Positions 33,002 through 40,567 of a stretch of DNA of 64,000 nt are shown here, piece after piece. The DNA comes from JBFMCC01 sp034435275 (lineage in GTDB: Bacteria > Chloroflexota > Anaerolineae > Anaerolineales > Villigracilaceae), in assembly GCA_034435275.1 (NCBI GenBank), contig DAOTXP010000014.1, positions 1 to 64,000 of the forward strand. Direction: 5' to 3'. Numbering within the stretch: position 1 is the first letter of the stretch; each line of letters starts with the position of its first letter. Made by a program: the position numbers and the translations under genes. The notes beneath the pieces were generated by a model, which was not told where the DNA came from, ran no database searches, and was given only the letters and a program-made list of their open reading frames with translations.

Positions 33002-34011
33002 AAACCTTTGTCTACATTGACCACTTCAAGGGCCAGGTCCAGCCTGCTTCGTGGGAGGCGCTCGGCGTCGCCAAAAGTTTCGGCGAGGCCAGCGCGGTCA
33101 TTTTTGGATCGGGACTCGACGCGCTGGTCAAGGCCGCGTTCGAATTCGGCGCGGACGAAGTGCTGGCCGCGGACGACGCCGCGCTGGCGGATTACCGCGC
33201 CGAGGCCTACGCCTCCACCCTGTCCGCGCTCGCCTCTGCCCGGACCCCCGACCTGATTCTGTTTCCGACAACGACTCGCACCCGCGAGATGGCCGCCATG
33301 GCCGCCGTGGACCTGAACGCGGGCGTGCTGATTGACCTGACCGGTCTCGCGCTCGAGGGCGACAAACTGGTTGCAACGCGTCCGATCTACGAGGGCAAGT
33401 TGTACGAGAAGGCCGTTTGCTCGGGCAAGCCCGTCATTGCCACCCTGCGCGGACGCGCCTTCCCGCGCCCCGCACAGGATTCGTCGCGTTCAGGCTCTGC
33501 GACGAAGGTCGAGGCCAAGGCCGAGTCGCCTGTGACCGTCGAAGGCTACGACGTGGCCGAGCAGGCCGTCAGCGTGGCCGACGCGGGCGTGGTCGTCTCG
33601 GGCGGACGCGGCGTCTCGAACAATCCATCCCTCACGCCACCCGCCGGCATGGATGAAAAACAGGCCGAAGTCTGGCGCGCCCAGCAGGGCTTCGCGCTCA
33701 TCACCGACCTGGCAAACGTGCTGGGCGGCGCGGTCGGTGCCTCGCGCGCGGCCGTGGACGGCGGTTATATTCCATACTCGCATCAGGTTGGGCAGACGGG
33801 CAAGGTCATTACGCCCGACCTGTACATCGCCTGCGGCATCTCCGGCGCGATCCAGCACCTGGTCGGAATGAGAAACGCGAAATTGATCGTCGCCATCAAC
33901 AAGGATGCTGAGGCCCCGGTCTTCAAGCAGGCGCATTACGGCGTAGTCGGCGACCTGTTCCAGATCGTCCCCGCGTTGACGGAAGCGTTCAAGAAGAAGC
34001 TGGGGAAATAA
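32998..34011 (+). CDS. etfA: Electron transfer flavoprotein alpha subunit
   Basis: Holds the FAD of ETF. The 337-residue protein has Gly-Gly-Arg-Gly-Val-Ser, Val-Gly-Gln-Thr-Gly-Lys-Val-Ile, Gly-Ile-Ser-Gly-Ala-Ile-Gln-His and Ala-Ile-Asn-Lys-Asp, the FAD-binding set. A Ser/Thr-rich insertion lies before the FAD domain (about 160-170). ATG 32998 overlaps the etfB stop. The acyl-CoA dehydrogenase upstream is the likely donor. Confidence 0.94.
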   Translation: MKTFVYIDHFKGQVQPASWEALGVAKSFGEASAVIFGSGLDALVKAAFEFGADEVLAADDAALADYRAEAYASTLSALASARTPDLILFPTTTRTREMAAMAAVDLNAGVLIDLTGLALEGDKLVATRPIYEGKLYEKAVCSGKPVIATLRGRAFPRPAQDSSRSGSATKVEAKAESPVTVEGYDVAEQAVSVADAGVVVSGGRGVSNNPSLTPPAGMDEKQAEVWRAQQGFALITDLANVLGGAVGASRAAVDGGYIPYSHQVGQTGKVITPDLYIACGISGAIQHLVGMRNAKLIVAINKDAEAPVFKQAHYGVVGDLFQIVPALTEAFKKKLGK

Positions 34012-34076
34012 CTCGTAAGGCGCAGAACGTGAGAAGAGCCGGATGCGTTTGCATCCGCCTCTTTTTGATTGCAAAA

Positions 34077-34220
34077 TGCTTTGTTGCAAACATTCATCAT
34101 TCCATCGTCCTGAGGCAGAGATGAAGGGTTGTTGATCAGTCGCCTGCGCTTCGTCTTCGGCCCTTCGGCAGGCTCAGAGCCTCCGCTCAGCGCGGTGCTG
34201 GAAATAACGGCAACAGAGCA
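34077..34220. repeat. MITE-like repeat, copy A
   Basis: TGCTTTGTTGC (34077-34087) and GCAACAGAGCA (34210-34220) are terminal inverted repeats matching at 10 of 11 positions. The interior shares long identical stretches with copy B at 58858 (TTGCAAACATTC, ATTCCATCG, AGTCGCCTGCG, CGCTCAGCGCGG, GCTGGAAAT). There is no coding capacity. Copy A carries extra bases around TTCGGCCCTTCGGCAGGC. Confidence 0.65.
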
Positions 34221-34295
34221 ATTGCAAATCCATTTACGGAAGGATAAAGAATCTCAATATCTCCTTGAAAATGTGAAAACAATCCTTCAGAATCC

Positions 34296-34323
34296 TTGAC
34301 AAATTTGAAACAATATTTATAAT
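34296..34323 (+). promoter_or_regulatory. Consensus promoter of the MFS gene
   Basis: TTGACA (34296-34301), 16 bp, TATAAT (34318-34323): both hexamers are perfect. It leaves a leader of about 57 nt with a near-palindrome before ATG 34387. Confidence 0.75.
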
Positions 34324-34386
34324 ATCAATAATAACGTGGCAGGAATTTAAAATTTCCTTGTGCCAACTTAAGAAAATCGAGGCAGA

Positions 34387-35682
34387 ATGAAAAATCCCAA
34401 TCAACCCGTCCCCCAGCACTGGGCAGTTCGCTTCTTTACCATCTGGACCGGCCAGGCTTTTTCGTTGTTTGGCTCCGCGCTGGTGCAGTTTGCACTGGTC
34501 TGGTGGCTGACGCAGAAGACCGGCTCCGCCGTGGTCCTGACGACTGCCGCGCTGGTGGGCATGTTGCCGCAGGTGGTAATCGGTCCGTTTGCCGGCGCGC
34601 TCGTGGACCGCTGGAATCGCCGCGTCATCATGATGGCCGCGGACGCAACCATCGCGGCCTTTACCATTCTCCTGATCTGGCTGTTCGCCACAGGACAGAT
34701 TCAAATTTGGCATGTGTACGCCGTCATGACGGCCCGTTCATTGGGCGCCGCGTTCCACTTCCCCGCCATGTTCGCCTCGACTCCCCTGATGGTGCCCGAA
34801 AAGCACCTCACCCGCGTCAGCGGCCTGAATCAAACTCTGATGGGGTTGATGAACATGATCGCCCCGCCCATCGGTGCGCTCCTGCTCGAAGTGATGAGCA
34901 CGCAGGGCATCCTGATGATCGACGTGGTCACCGCCGCGCTTGCCATCCTGCCGCTGTTCTTCTTCTCCATCCCCCAGCCTGAACGCAGGGAATCCGAAGC
35001 GCATGGACGAAAACCCGGCCTGTTGGGCGACGTGCGTGCCGGCCTCGATTACATCCGCGGCTGGCCCGGGATAGTCGCTATCCTCAGCATGGCATTCTTT
35101 CTGAACTTCCTGCTCACGCCCGCAGGCGCGCTCACGCCTCTGCTCATCACCAAGCACTTTGGGAAGGGCGCACTCGAATTCGGATTAATGGATTCAGCCT
35201 GGGGTTTCGGCGTGATCGCCGGTGGACTGATCCTGGGTGCATGGGGCGGCTTCAAGAAAAAGGTTGCCACAGCGATGATGGGCATCATCGGCATTGGGAT
35301 GGGCGTTGTCGTGGTTGGCCTGGCTCCCTCCACCGCATTTGGCCTGGCGCTGGCGGGCATGGCCTTCGCGGGTGTGATGAACCCGATCACCGATGGCCCG
35401 CTCAACGCACTTCTGCAGACCATCGTCCGCCCGGACATGCAGGGCCGCGTCATGTCCCTCGTCGCCAGCGGCGCCACCGCCATGACCCCGCTTGGTCTGC
35501 TCATCGCAGGCCCCATCTCCGACGTGATCGGCATCCGCGCCTGGTATTGGATTGCAGGCCTCCTCACTCTGCTCATGGGCGCGGCGGGCTTTTTCATCCC
35601 CGCTGTCATGAACGTGGAAAACAATCACAATGGCCAGGTGGAAAGTCCTCCAACTCAGGTTTTGCAAACCTCGGCAGATTAA
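34387..35682 (+). CDS. MFS efflux transporter
   Basis: A 431-residue major-facilitator protein with about 12 membrane helices, of the MFS_3 (macrolide/enterobactin exporter-like) type. The conserved loop 2-3 motif is Gly-Ala-Leu-Val-Asp-Arg-Trp-Asn-Arg-Arg. It probably exports a small compound in exchange for protons; substrate unknown. No attenuating leader peptide of the mefA kind was found. A hairpin follows the stop. Confidence 0.85.
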   Translation: MKNPNQPVPQHWAVRFFTIWTGQAFSLFGSALVQFALVWWLTQKTGSAVVLTTAALVGMLPQVVIGPFAGALVDRWNRRVIMMAADATIAAFTILLIWLFATGQIQIWHVYAVMTARSLGAAFHFPAMFASTPLMVPEKHLTRVSGLNQTLMGLMNMIAPPIGALLLEVMSTQGILMIDVVTAALAILPLFFFSIPQPERRESEAHGRKPGLLGDVRAGLDYIRGWPGIVAILSMAFFLNFLLTPAGALTPLLITKHFGKGALEFGLMDSAWGFGVIAGGLILGAWGGFKKKVATAMMGIIGIGMGVVVVGLAPSTAFGLALAGMAFAGVMNPITDGPLNALLQTIVRPDMQGRVMSLVASGATAMTPLGLLIAGPISDVIGIRAWYWIAGLLTLLMGAAGFFIPAVMNVENNHNGQVESPPTQVLQTSAD

Positions 35683-35700
35683 CTGCCCCATCGAAAACGA

Positions 35701-35730
35701 CAGGCCCGCGCCTTCCCGGACGCGGGCCTG
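35701..35730. terminator. Bidirectional terminator
   Basis: CAGGCCCGCG (35701-35710) pairs exactly with CGCGGGCCTG (35721-35730) around a 10-nt loop, between two convergent genes. The T-run is weak. Confidence 0.6.
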
Positions 35731-35746
35731 ATTCCGTTAGAGCGGC

Positions 35747-37132
35747 TTAATCGTCCCCTCCGCCGCCCTCGTCATCGGGATTATTGCTGTCATGACAGGC
35801 AGTGCAGGTCGCCGAATACAAATTGACCGTGTGACAATCGCGGCACGACGCGCCGCCATGATTGACGCCGCGGCCGCCCTCATCTGCGATGCCTGGATGC
35901 GAGCCGTAATAAGGCGCATACCAGTTGCTGGTGGTGTGACAGGTCTCGCAATCCGTCCCGAACATGCCCGCGTGGAACGGCGGGTCGGCATGACAGGAAA
36001 CACACGCGGCGGACAACCCCGCGAACTGGCCTGCGGCATGGCATCGTTCGCAAGTCACGCTGGCATGTGCGCCCGTCAACGGGAAGTTACTCAGGTTGTG
36101 GTCAAAGGCGGCATTCGCCCAATCGGTGGGAGTGTGACAAGCGCCGCAGTCTGTGCCAAAGCGCCCGTTATGCTCGTCATCCTGGCGGTGGCAGGCATAA
36201 CAGTCTGCCGGCGTATCTTTGTACTGTCCGTTGGCGTGGCACCCTTCGCAGGCGACCTCCATATGTTCGCCCTCGAGTTTGAAAGCGGACAGGTTGTGGT
36301 CGAATGTGGCATTTTCCCAGTCGGACGGGTTGTGGCACGCCGCGCAATCCACACCGAAGCGACCGTTGTGTTCGTCGTCCTGGCGGTGGCAGGAATAACA
36401 GCCGGTGGGCGCGGATTTCAAATCAGCCAGTGAGCGCGCGTCGAGGTGGCATTTGGTACAGATCACTTCGGCGTGCTTTCCCTCCAACGCAAAACCGACG
36501 CGGCTATGATCGAAATGCACGCCGTAGGTGTCAATGCCGTCATGGCAGGCAAGACAATCACCGCCCCAGCCAAGCAGGTGGGCGGTGGTAAAGGCTACGT
36601 CAATCTGGCGGTGACAGTCGGCGCACACGGCCTGATCGAAGAGAGCCATATCCTGCGCATGGCAATCGGAGCAGGCAAACGGCGCGCGGTCGGGCTTGCG
36701 CACATGCGCGGCCAGCGAATAGCCAAGCGCCTCGTGCGGGAAGTTTCCATTCTTGACAAGAGTCAGCGGCGCGTCGGGGCCGCGATGCTCGGGGTGACAT
36801 TGGGCGCAACCCAGGTTCGGGGTCTGAATTTGAATCGCCCCGTGCAGGGAGGCGGGATCGGATTGCTGGGCTGCCACGTCCGCGTGGCAGGCTATGCAGC
36901 GGTCGTCCATCCGTTCGGAAAAATTCCACGGCGCGGGGTGGCAGGCGGCGCATTCCTGGATGTCCGCATGGGAGGCCGCGCCGCCCAGCATCGGACCGGA
37001 CTGGGAGTTCAAATCGCCCGCGCTGAACATGCTCCCGCCGCTGGCAAAGGAGACCCCGACGATCACAAACAATGTCAGGAGCGCCGAAAAAATGGCTGTG
37101 GCAGAAAAACATCCGAGTCGACTGTTTCGCAT
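35747..37132 (-). CDS. 17-heme c-type cytochrome
   Basis: A 461-residue exported multiheme cytochrome. The N-terminal hydrophobic segment (about 10-30) is a signal or anchor. I count 17 CxxCH heme motifs between about residues 60 and 450. The middle repeats a unit of about 60 residues containing Cys-Tyr-x-Cys-His-Arg-Gln-Asp-Asp-Glu-His-Asn-Gly-Arg-Phe-Gly and Phe-Asp-His-Asn-Leu-Ser. Many extra His could be sixth ligands. It has no known catalytic signature, so electron transfer is the likely role. A very strong AGGAGGTG precedes ATG 37132. Last gene of a four-gene operon. Confidence 0.92.
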   Translation of the reverse strand: MRNSRLGCFSATAIFSALLTLFVIVGVSFASGGSMFSAGDLNSQSGPMLGGAASHADIQECAACHPAPWNFSERMDDRCIACHADVAAQQSDPASLHGAIQIQTPNLGCAQCHPEHRGPDAPLTLVKNGNFPHEALGYSLAAHVRKPDRAPFACSDCHAQDMALFDQAVCADCHRQIDVAFTTAHLLGWGGDCLACHDGIDTYGVHFDHSRVGFALEGKHAEVICTKCHLDARSLADLKSAPTGCYSCHRQDDEHNGRFGVDCAACHNPSDWENATFDHNLSAFKLEGEHMEVACEGCHANGQYKDTPADCYACHRQDDEHNGRFGTDCGACHTPTDWANAAFDHNLSNFPLTGAHASVTCERCHAAGQFAGLSAACVSCHADPPFHAGMFGTDCETCHTTSNWYAPYYGSHPGIADEGGRGVNHGGASCRDCHTVNLYSATCTACHDSNNPDDEGGGGDD

Positions 37133-37143
37133 GTTCCCACCTC

Positions 37144-37695
37144 CTATCGCCCAAAAGTGACGTAATACAACGCCGCGCCGATGTGAACGAAGGCCGCTGC
37201 GAACAGCGCCATGCCCAGCGGGATGTGTACAGTGTGCCAGAGTGCCATCAAACGGCGTGCCTGCCTGAGGGCCTCCTGCGGGAGCGTGCCTTCGATCTCG
37301 AGTCCGTCAACAGTGCGCGGGATGCGCGTAAAAATATAGCGGCCGACAAAACCGCTGATCACGATGATGACCGTGAACAGTGTGGTCACCCCGGCCAGCC
37401 CATTGAACTTCCAGGAAGTGTGCAAGAGCACCATGTACGGCCCGACCAGTCCGGTGAAGATGTGAAATTCCAGCCAGGACGACATGCGCCCCCAGCGCGC
37501 ACTGCGGCTGCGCTTGCGCAGGCTGTAGAGTGTCTCGGTCATCAGCATCAGGAGGAAGCCGAAGATTCCCAGGCTGTGACCGAAAAAATCACCTGCCGAG
37601 GGAATCCCGCGCGTGAGGATGACAACCCCTGCATAGACTCCCGTAATGAAGATGGCGGCGACGAACGCCAGCCATAATTCCTTGCCTCTCAGCAT
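37144..37695 (-). CDS. Membrane cytochrome b-like protein
   Basis: A 183-residue protein with four to five membrane helices and His residues in helices (Gly-His-Ser-Leu; Leu-Glu-Phe-His-Ile; Leu-Leu-His-Thr-Ser; Leu-Trp-His-Thr-Val-His; Phe-Val-His-Ile) spaced like a di-heme b subunit. It resembles the small cytochrome b/ferric-reductase-like modules. In this operon it would pass electrons across the membrane between the FAD protein and the multiheme cytochrome. Heme binding is inferred. Confidence 0.7.
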   Translation of the reverse strand: MLRGKELWLAFVAAIFITGVYAGVVILTRGIPSAGDFFGHSLGIFGFLLMLMTETLYSLRKRSRSARWGRMSSWLEFHIFTGLVGPYMVLLHTSWKFNGLAGVTTLFTVIIVISGFVGRYIFTRIPRTVDGLEIEGTLPQEALRQARRLMALWHTVHIPLGMALFAAAFVHIGAALYYVTFGR

Positions 37696-37719
37696 CGCAA
37701 CCTCTCACTAGTATAATTT

Positions 37720-39036
37720 TCAGGCCCGCGCTACCCACCCGCGCCAAAAGTCGGCGAGCAAGTCTGCAATCGGCGCATCGGGCGCGAGTAGTTTTTCGCG
37801 CACCGCGGAAATGTCAGCGCCGCCCGCGATCATCTTCTGCAGGGGTATCGAGAGCGTCTGATCGCCCATGACGACCGCGCCCAGCAGGGACTTCTCGCCG
37901 ACGATCAAACGCAGGCGATTGACCTCGAAACCGGTCTGCGCAACAATGGCGTTCGGCAATTGACGCCAGGTCTCGCTGTCGCCGCGGGCAATGCTGACCA
38001 GGTCGTCGTCGCGGCCGCGGCCGACTGTGCCAATGATCGTGGTCGTCAGCCCCGCCAGCCGCGTGACATTGAACGGCACGCCCTTGACGTAGGCCTGCTT
38101 CCGCCCGCACATGTTGAGTCCCGCCGCCCAACCCTGTTCCCGCGCCGGCCCCCAAAGGCTATCCAGGATCGACCTGCCCGAAAGCGGATCGTAGACCTGC
38201 GCCACGTCGCCTGCCGCGAAAATGTCAGGATCGTTCGTCTGCAAATATTCATTAACAAGAACGCCGCGATCCACCGCCAGGCCGGCTCCCTTCGCCAATG
38301 CCACGCGCGGTTGGATGCCGATGGCATAAGCCAACAGGTCACAATGCAGGGTGCGCCCGTCCAGCAAACGGACACCCGCCACGCGCCCGCGCTTGCCGAG
38401 CACTTCCACCACCTCGGCGTGATGAATCAGTTCCACACCCTCCTCGCACAGACGATGTTCCACGATCTGCGATTCGCTTGCGTCCAGCACATTGCTCCAG
38501 TAACGGCCGCCGCGCAAAAGGTATTGCACTCTGACCCGATGCGCGATCAGGCCCTCGACCAGTTCCAGCGCGGTGATTCCGCCTCCCACCACCGCCGCAC
38601 GGCGGGAACGCTGCGCCAGCATCTCGATTCGACGGGCATCCGCCATGTGATCCAGTTTGACTACGCCCTCCAAGTCTGCACCGGGCACGGTCAACGGAAC
38701 GGCCGAGGCGCCCACCGCCATCAACAGGCGGTCATAGGCCAGGCGATTCTTTTCATCGATCTCCAACTGCCGTTCTTCACGAAGAATCCTGGTCACGCGT
38801 CCCTTCACGTAACGGATCTTCAGCCTCTGGAAATCCTCGGTTGTGAACGGATACAACTGCTTCTCCCCTGCTTCGCCGGTCAAATAATAGGCCAGACCGG
38901 GGCGCGAGTAATATCCGAAGGGATCGTCACTCACCAGAATGATCTCGGCCTCAGCGGGAGAGGGGTGAACCGAGCGAATGGCCTCGATGGCGGCAATCCC
39001 CGCCACGCCGCTGCCGAGGATGACGAAGCGGCTCAT
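37720..39036 (-). CDS. FAD/NAD(P)-dependent oxidoreductase
   Basis: A 438-residue flavoprotein of the NirB/rubredoxin-reductase type. Gly-Ser-Gly-Val-Ala-Gly at 8-13 binds FAD, Gly-Gly-Gly-Ile-Thr-Ala near 150 binds NAD(P)H, and Ala-Ala-Gly-Asp-Val-Ala near 300 completes the FAD site. It has no redox-active Cys pair. It would take electrons from NAD(P)H or ferredoxin. ATG 39036 overlaps the ferredoxin stop, showing tight coupling. Confidence 0.88.
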   Translation of the reverse strand: MSRFVILGSGVAGIAAIEAIRSVHPSPAEAEIILVSDDPFGYYSRPGLAYYLTGEAGEKQLYPFTTEDFQRLKIRYVKGRVTRILREERQLEIDEKNRLAYDRLLMAVGASAVPLTVPGADLEGVVKLDHMADARRIEMLAQRSRRAAVVGGGITALELVEGLIAHRVRVQYLLRGGRYWSNVLDASESQIVEHRLCEEGVELIHHAEVVEVLGKRGRVAGVRLLDGRTLHCDLLAYAIGIQPRVALAKGAGLAVDRGVLVNEYLQTNDPDIFAAGDVAQVYDPLSGRSILDSLWGPAREQGWAAGLNMCGRKQAYVKGVPFNVTRLAGLTTTIIGTVGRGRDDDLVSIARGDSETWRQLPNAIVAQTGFEVNRLRLIVGEKSLLGAVVMGDQTLSIPLQKMIAGGADISAVREKLLAPDAPIADLLADFWRGWVARA

Positions 39037-39299
39037 TTAACGGCCTCCGCGAACAGGTCGGTGCGCTCGAAACGCAGCACCCCGCGCGGACAGCGCGCCA
39101 CGCACTCACCGCATGTCAAACAGCGGCTGTTATGGATCGGCTCTCCAAGCCAAGCATGGCGGCGCACGTCAATATTGATCGGGCAATTAAAGGAACAAAT
39201 CCCGCATTGCACACAGCGCGCGGGGTCGGGCGTCACCTGACCGCCAATCGAGGCGGCATGGCGGGCGGCCTCGCTGCGAAATAAACTCTTAATGGACAT
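39033..39299 (-). CDS. 2x[4Fe-4S] ferredoxin
   Basis: An 88-residue ferredoxin with two [4Fe-4S] motifs: Cys 29, 32, 35, 39 and Cys 60, 63, 66, 70, both ending Cys-Pro. Its first 25 residues are a basic extension. It is the first gene of the redox operon and most likely the electron partner of the flavoprotein encoded directly downstream. No strong ribosome-binding site is visible before ATG 39299. Confidence 0.9.
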   Translation of the reverse strand: MSIKSLFRSEAARHAASIGGQVTPDPARCVQCGICSFNCPINIDVRRHAWLGEPIHNSRCLTCGECVARCPRGVLRFERTDLFAEAVK

Positions 39300-39386
39300 A
39301 CGGATGTTATTTTAACAGTCGTCAAACTTCACGGAAAGTTACGTTCCACACCTTTTTGTCACGGCCTTTATGGGCAGCCTCGGCCC

Positions 39387-39423
39387 AATAAATAAAAACA
39401 GGGTTGCATTTCTGCAACCCTGT
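39387..39423 (-). terminator. Terminator of the cold-shock gene
   Basis: ACAGGGTTGCA (39398-39408) pairs exactly with TGCAACCCTGT (39413-39423); on the minus strand it is followed by TTTTTATTTATT. Confidence 0.85.
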
Positions 39424-39454
39424 CGTTCGCAAAACTCTGCCCGAGGCCTGGGTC

Positions 39455-39667
39455 TTACGAAATCAGGACGACGTTGGCGGCCTGCAAACCCTTCGGCCCT
39501 TCTTCGACCGAAAACTCGACCTTCTGATCGGCCTCCAGTTTGCGGTAGCCATCCATCTGCAGCGCGGTGTAGTGGACGAAAACGTCCTCACCATCTTCGC
39601 GGCCGATGAAGCCGTAGCCCTTCGTGGCGTTGAACCACTTGACGGTGCCAGTGAATCGTTCAGACAT
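39455..39667 (-). CDS. csp: Cold-shock protein
   Basis: A 70-residue CspA-type RNA chaperone. RNP-1 Lys-Trp-Phe-Asn-Ala-Thr-Lys-Gly-Tyr-Gly-Phe-Ile and RNP-2 Val-Phe-Val-His-Tyr are intact. ATG 39667 follows AGGAG; the reading to 39709 adds non-family residues. A strong terminator follows. Confidence 0.96.
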   Translation of the reverse strand: MSERFTGTVKWFNATKGYGFIGREDGEDVFVHYTALQMDGYRKLEADQKVEFSVEEGPKGLQAANVVLIS

Positions 39668-39774
39668 ACTTCTTTCTCCTACTGAGAATAAAAATGTCCC
39701 GCTCGCCACGTACGCTTTCTACGGACGAACGGGCTTGACGACGGGGGCGAGGGTATCACGCCTCACCGGGCATG

Positions 39775-40446
39775 TCAAGACCGATTTTTCATTTCCTTCA
39801 AAATGGACGCATATCGCGAGGTCAAATGGAACCAGGGCGGTGACCCGCGCGTCTTCGCGATTCCCCGGCGGATGACCGCCCGCAGCCCGTCCGGACCCTC
39901 GAACGGAGGCAGCGTTAAAGTGGAGCGTCCCAGCTCGAACGCCGCGTGCGCGTCCGACCCGACCGTGATCGGAATCCCGTGTTCCCGCGCGAACTCCATC
40001 GCCCGCGCGTTGAAGCGCGGCAGCATACAGCGCGAATTGAAGCCCTCGATGGCATCCACGAGAGGCAGGATTTCGAGCAAATCATCCAGCCGCCAGCCGC
40101 CCTGCCGCCACTCGTCGAACGGATGCGAAACGCTGATGAACGCGCCCTGTCCGCGCAATCGGCGAATGGTCTCTTGAGAGGACAGCCCTGCGGGAATCTC
40201 CTCCGTTACGAACGCGGCCAGGATTTCCCCGCGCGTCGTCATGATCTCCTCTCCCACAATGACGCGCTCGGGGTCCAGCGCCTGCGCCGCCTGAGCGCCT
40301 GCAATTGTGTTGTGATCGGTCACCACCACGCGGTCAATTCCCCCGTGGCGGCAGGCCGCGACGAGGGCATCTGGCGAGGTGAGCGAGTCCTTGGAGGCGG
40401 AGGTGTGGGTGTGGAATTCGACGCGAAAATAATGACGAATGTCCAT
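39775..40446 (-). CDS. PHP-domain phosphoesterase
   Basis: A 223-residue metal-dependent phosphoesterase of the PHP family. Metal ligands are visible in Phe-His-Thr-His-Thr (residues 11-15), Thr-Asp-His-Asn, Gly-Glu-Glu, Ser-His-Pro-Phe and Gly-Ser-Asp-Ala-His. Substrate unknown; related proteins act on nucleotides or on 3'-phosphate RNA ends. ATG 40446 is favoured over the TTG at 40485. Its 5' end backs onto the divergent SPFH operon. Confidence 0.85.
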   Translation of the reverse strand: MDIRHYFRVEFHTHTSASKDSLTSPDALVAACRHGGIDRVVVTDHNTIAGAQAAQALDPERVIVGEEIMTTRGEILAAFVTEEIPAGLSSQETIRRLRGQGAFISVSHPFDEWRQGGWRLDDLLEILPLVDAIEGFNSRCMLPRFNARAMEFAREHGIPITVGSDAHAAFELGRSTLTLPPFEGPDGLRAVIRRGIAKTRGSPPWFHLTSRYASILKEMKNRS

Positions 40447-40478
40447 ATCACCATCGTGTTTACACGAAGTATAATTGC

Positions 40479-40508
40479 TTGACAAACGAAATCGCCAAAG
40501 TATATACT
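40479..40508 (+). promoter_or_regulatory. Promoter of the SPFH-SPFH-S24 operon
   Basis: TTGACA (40479-40484), 18 bp, TATACT (40503-40508). The start point near 40515 leaves a leader of about 50 nt. It lies in the 120-bp gap to the PHP gene. Confidence 0.65.
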
Positions 40509-40567
40509 AAATCCGCTTCGACGAACAGTTCTGGGACGAAAAGGTAACTAAAGGGTCGGTTGTTTTT

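Larger units (their letters stand above)
34012..34386. other. Intergenic region etfA-MFS
   Basis: 375 bases without a gene. It holds a possible etfA terminator (GATGCG..CGCATC, 34042-34060 region), a MITE-like repeat (34077-34220), a consensus promoter (34296-34323) and a GGAATTTAAAATTTCC near-palindrome (34345-34361) in the MFS leader. Confidence 0.5.
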
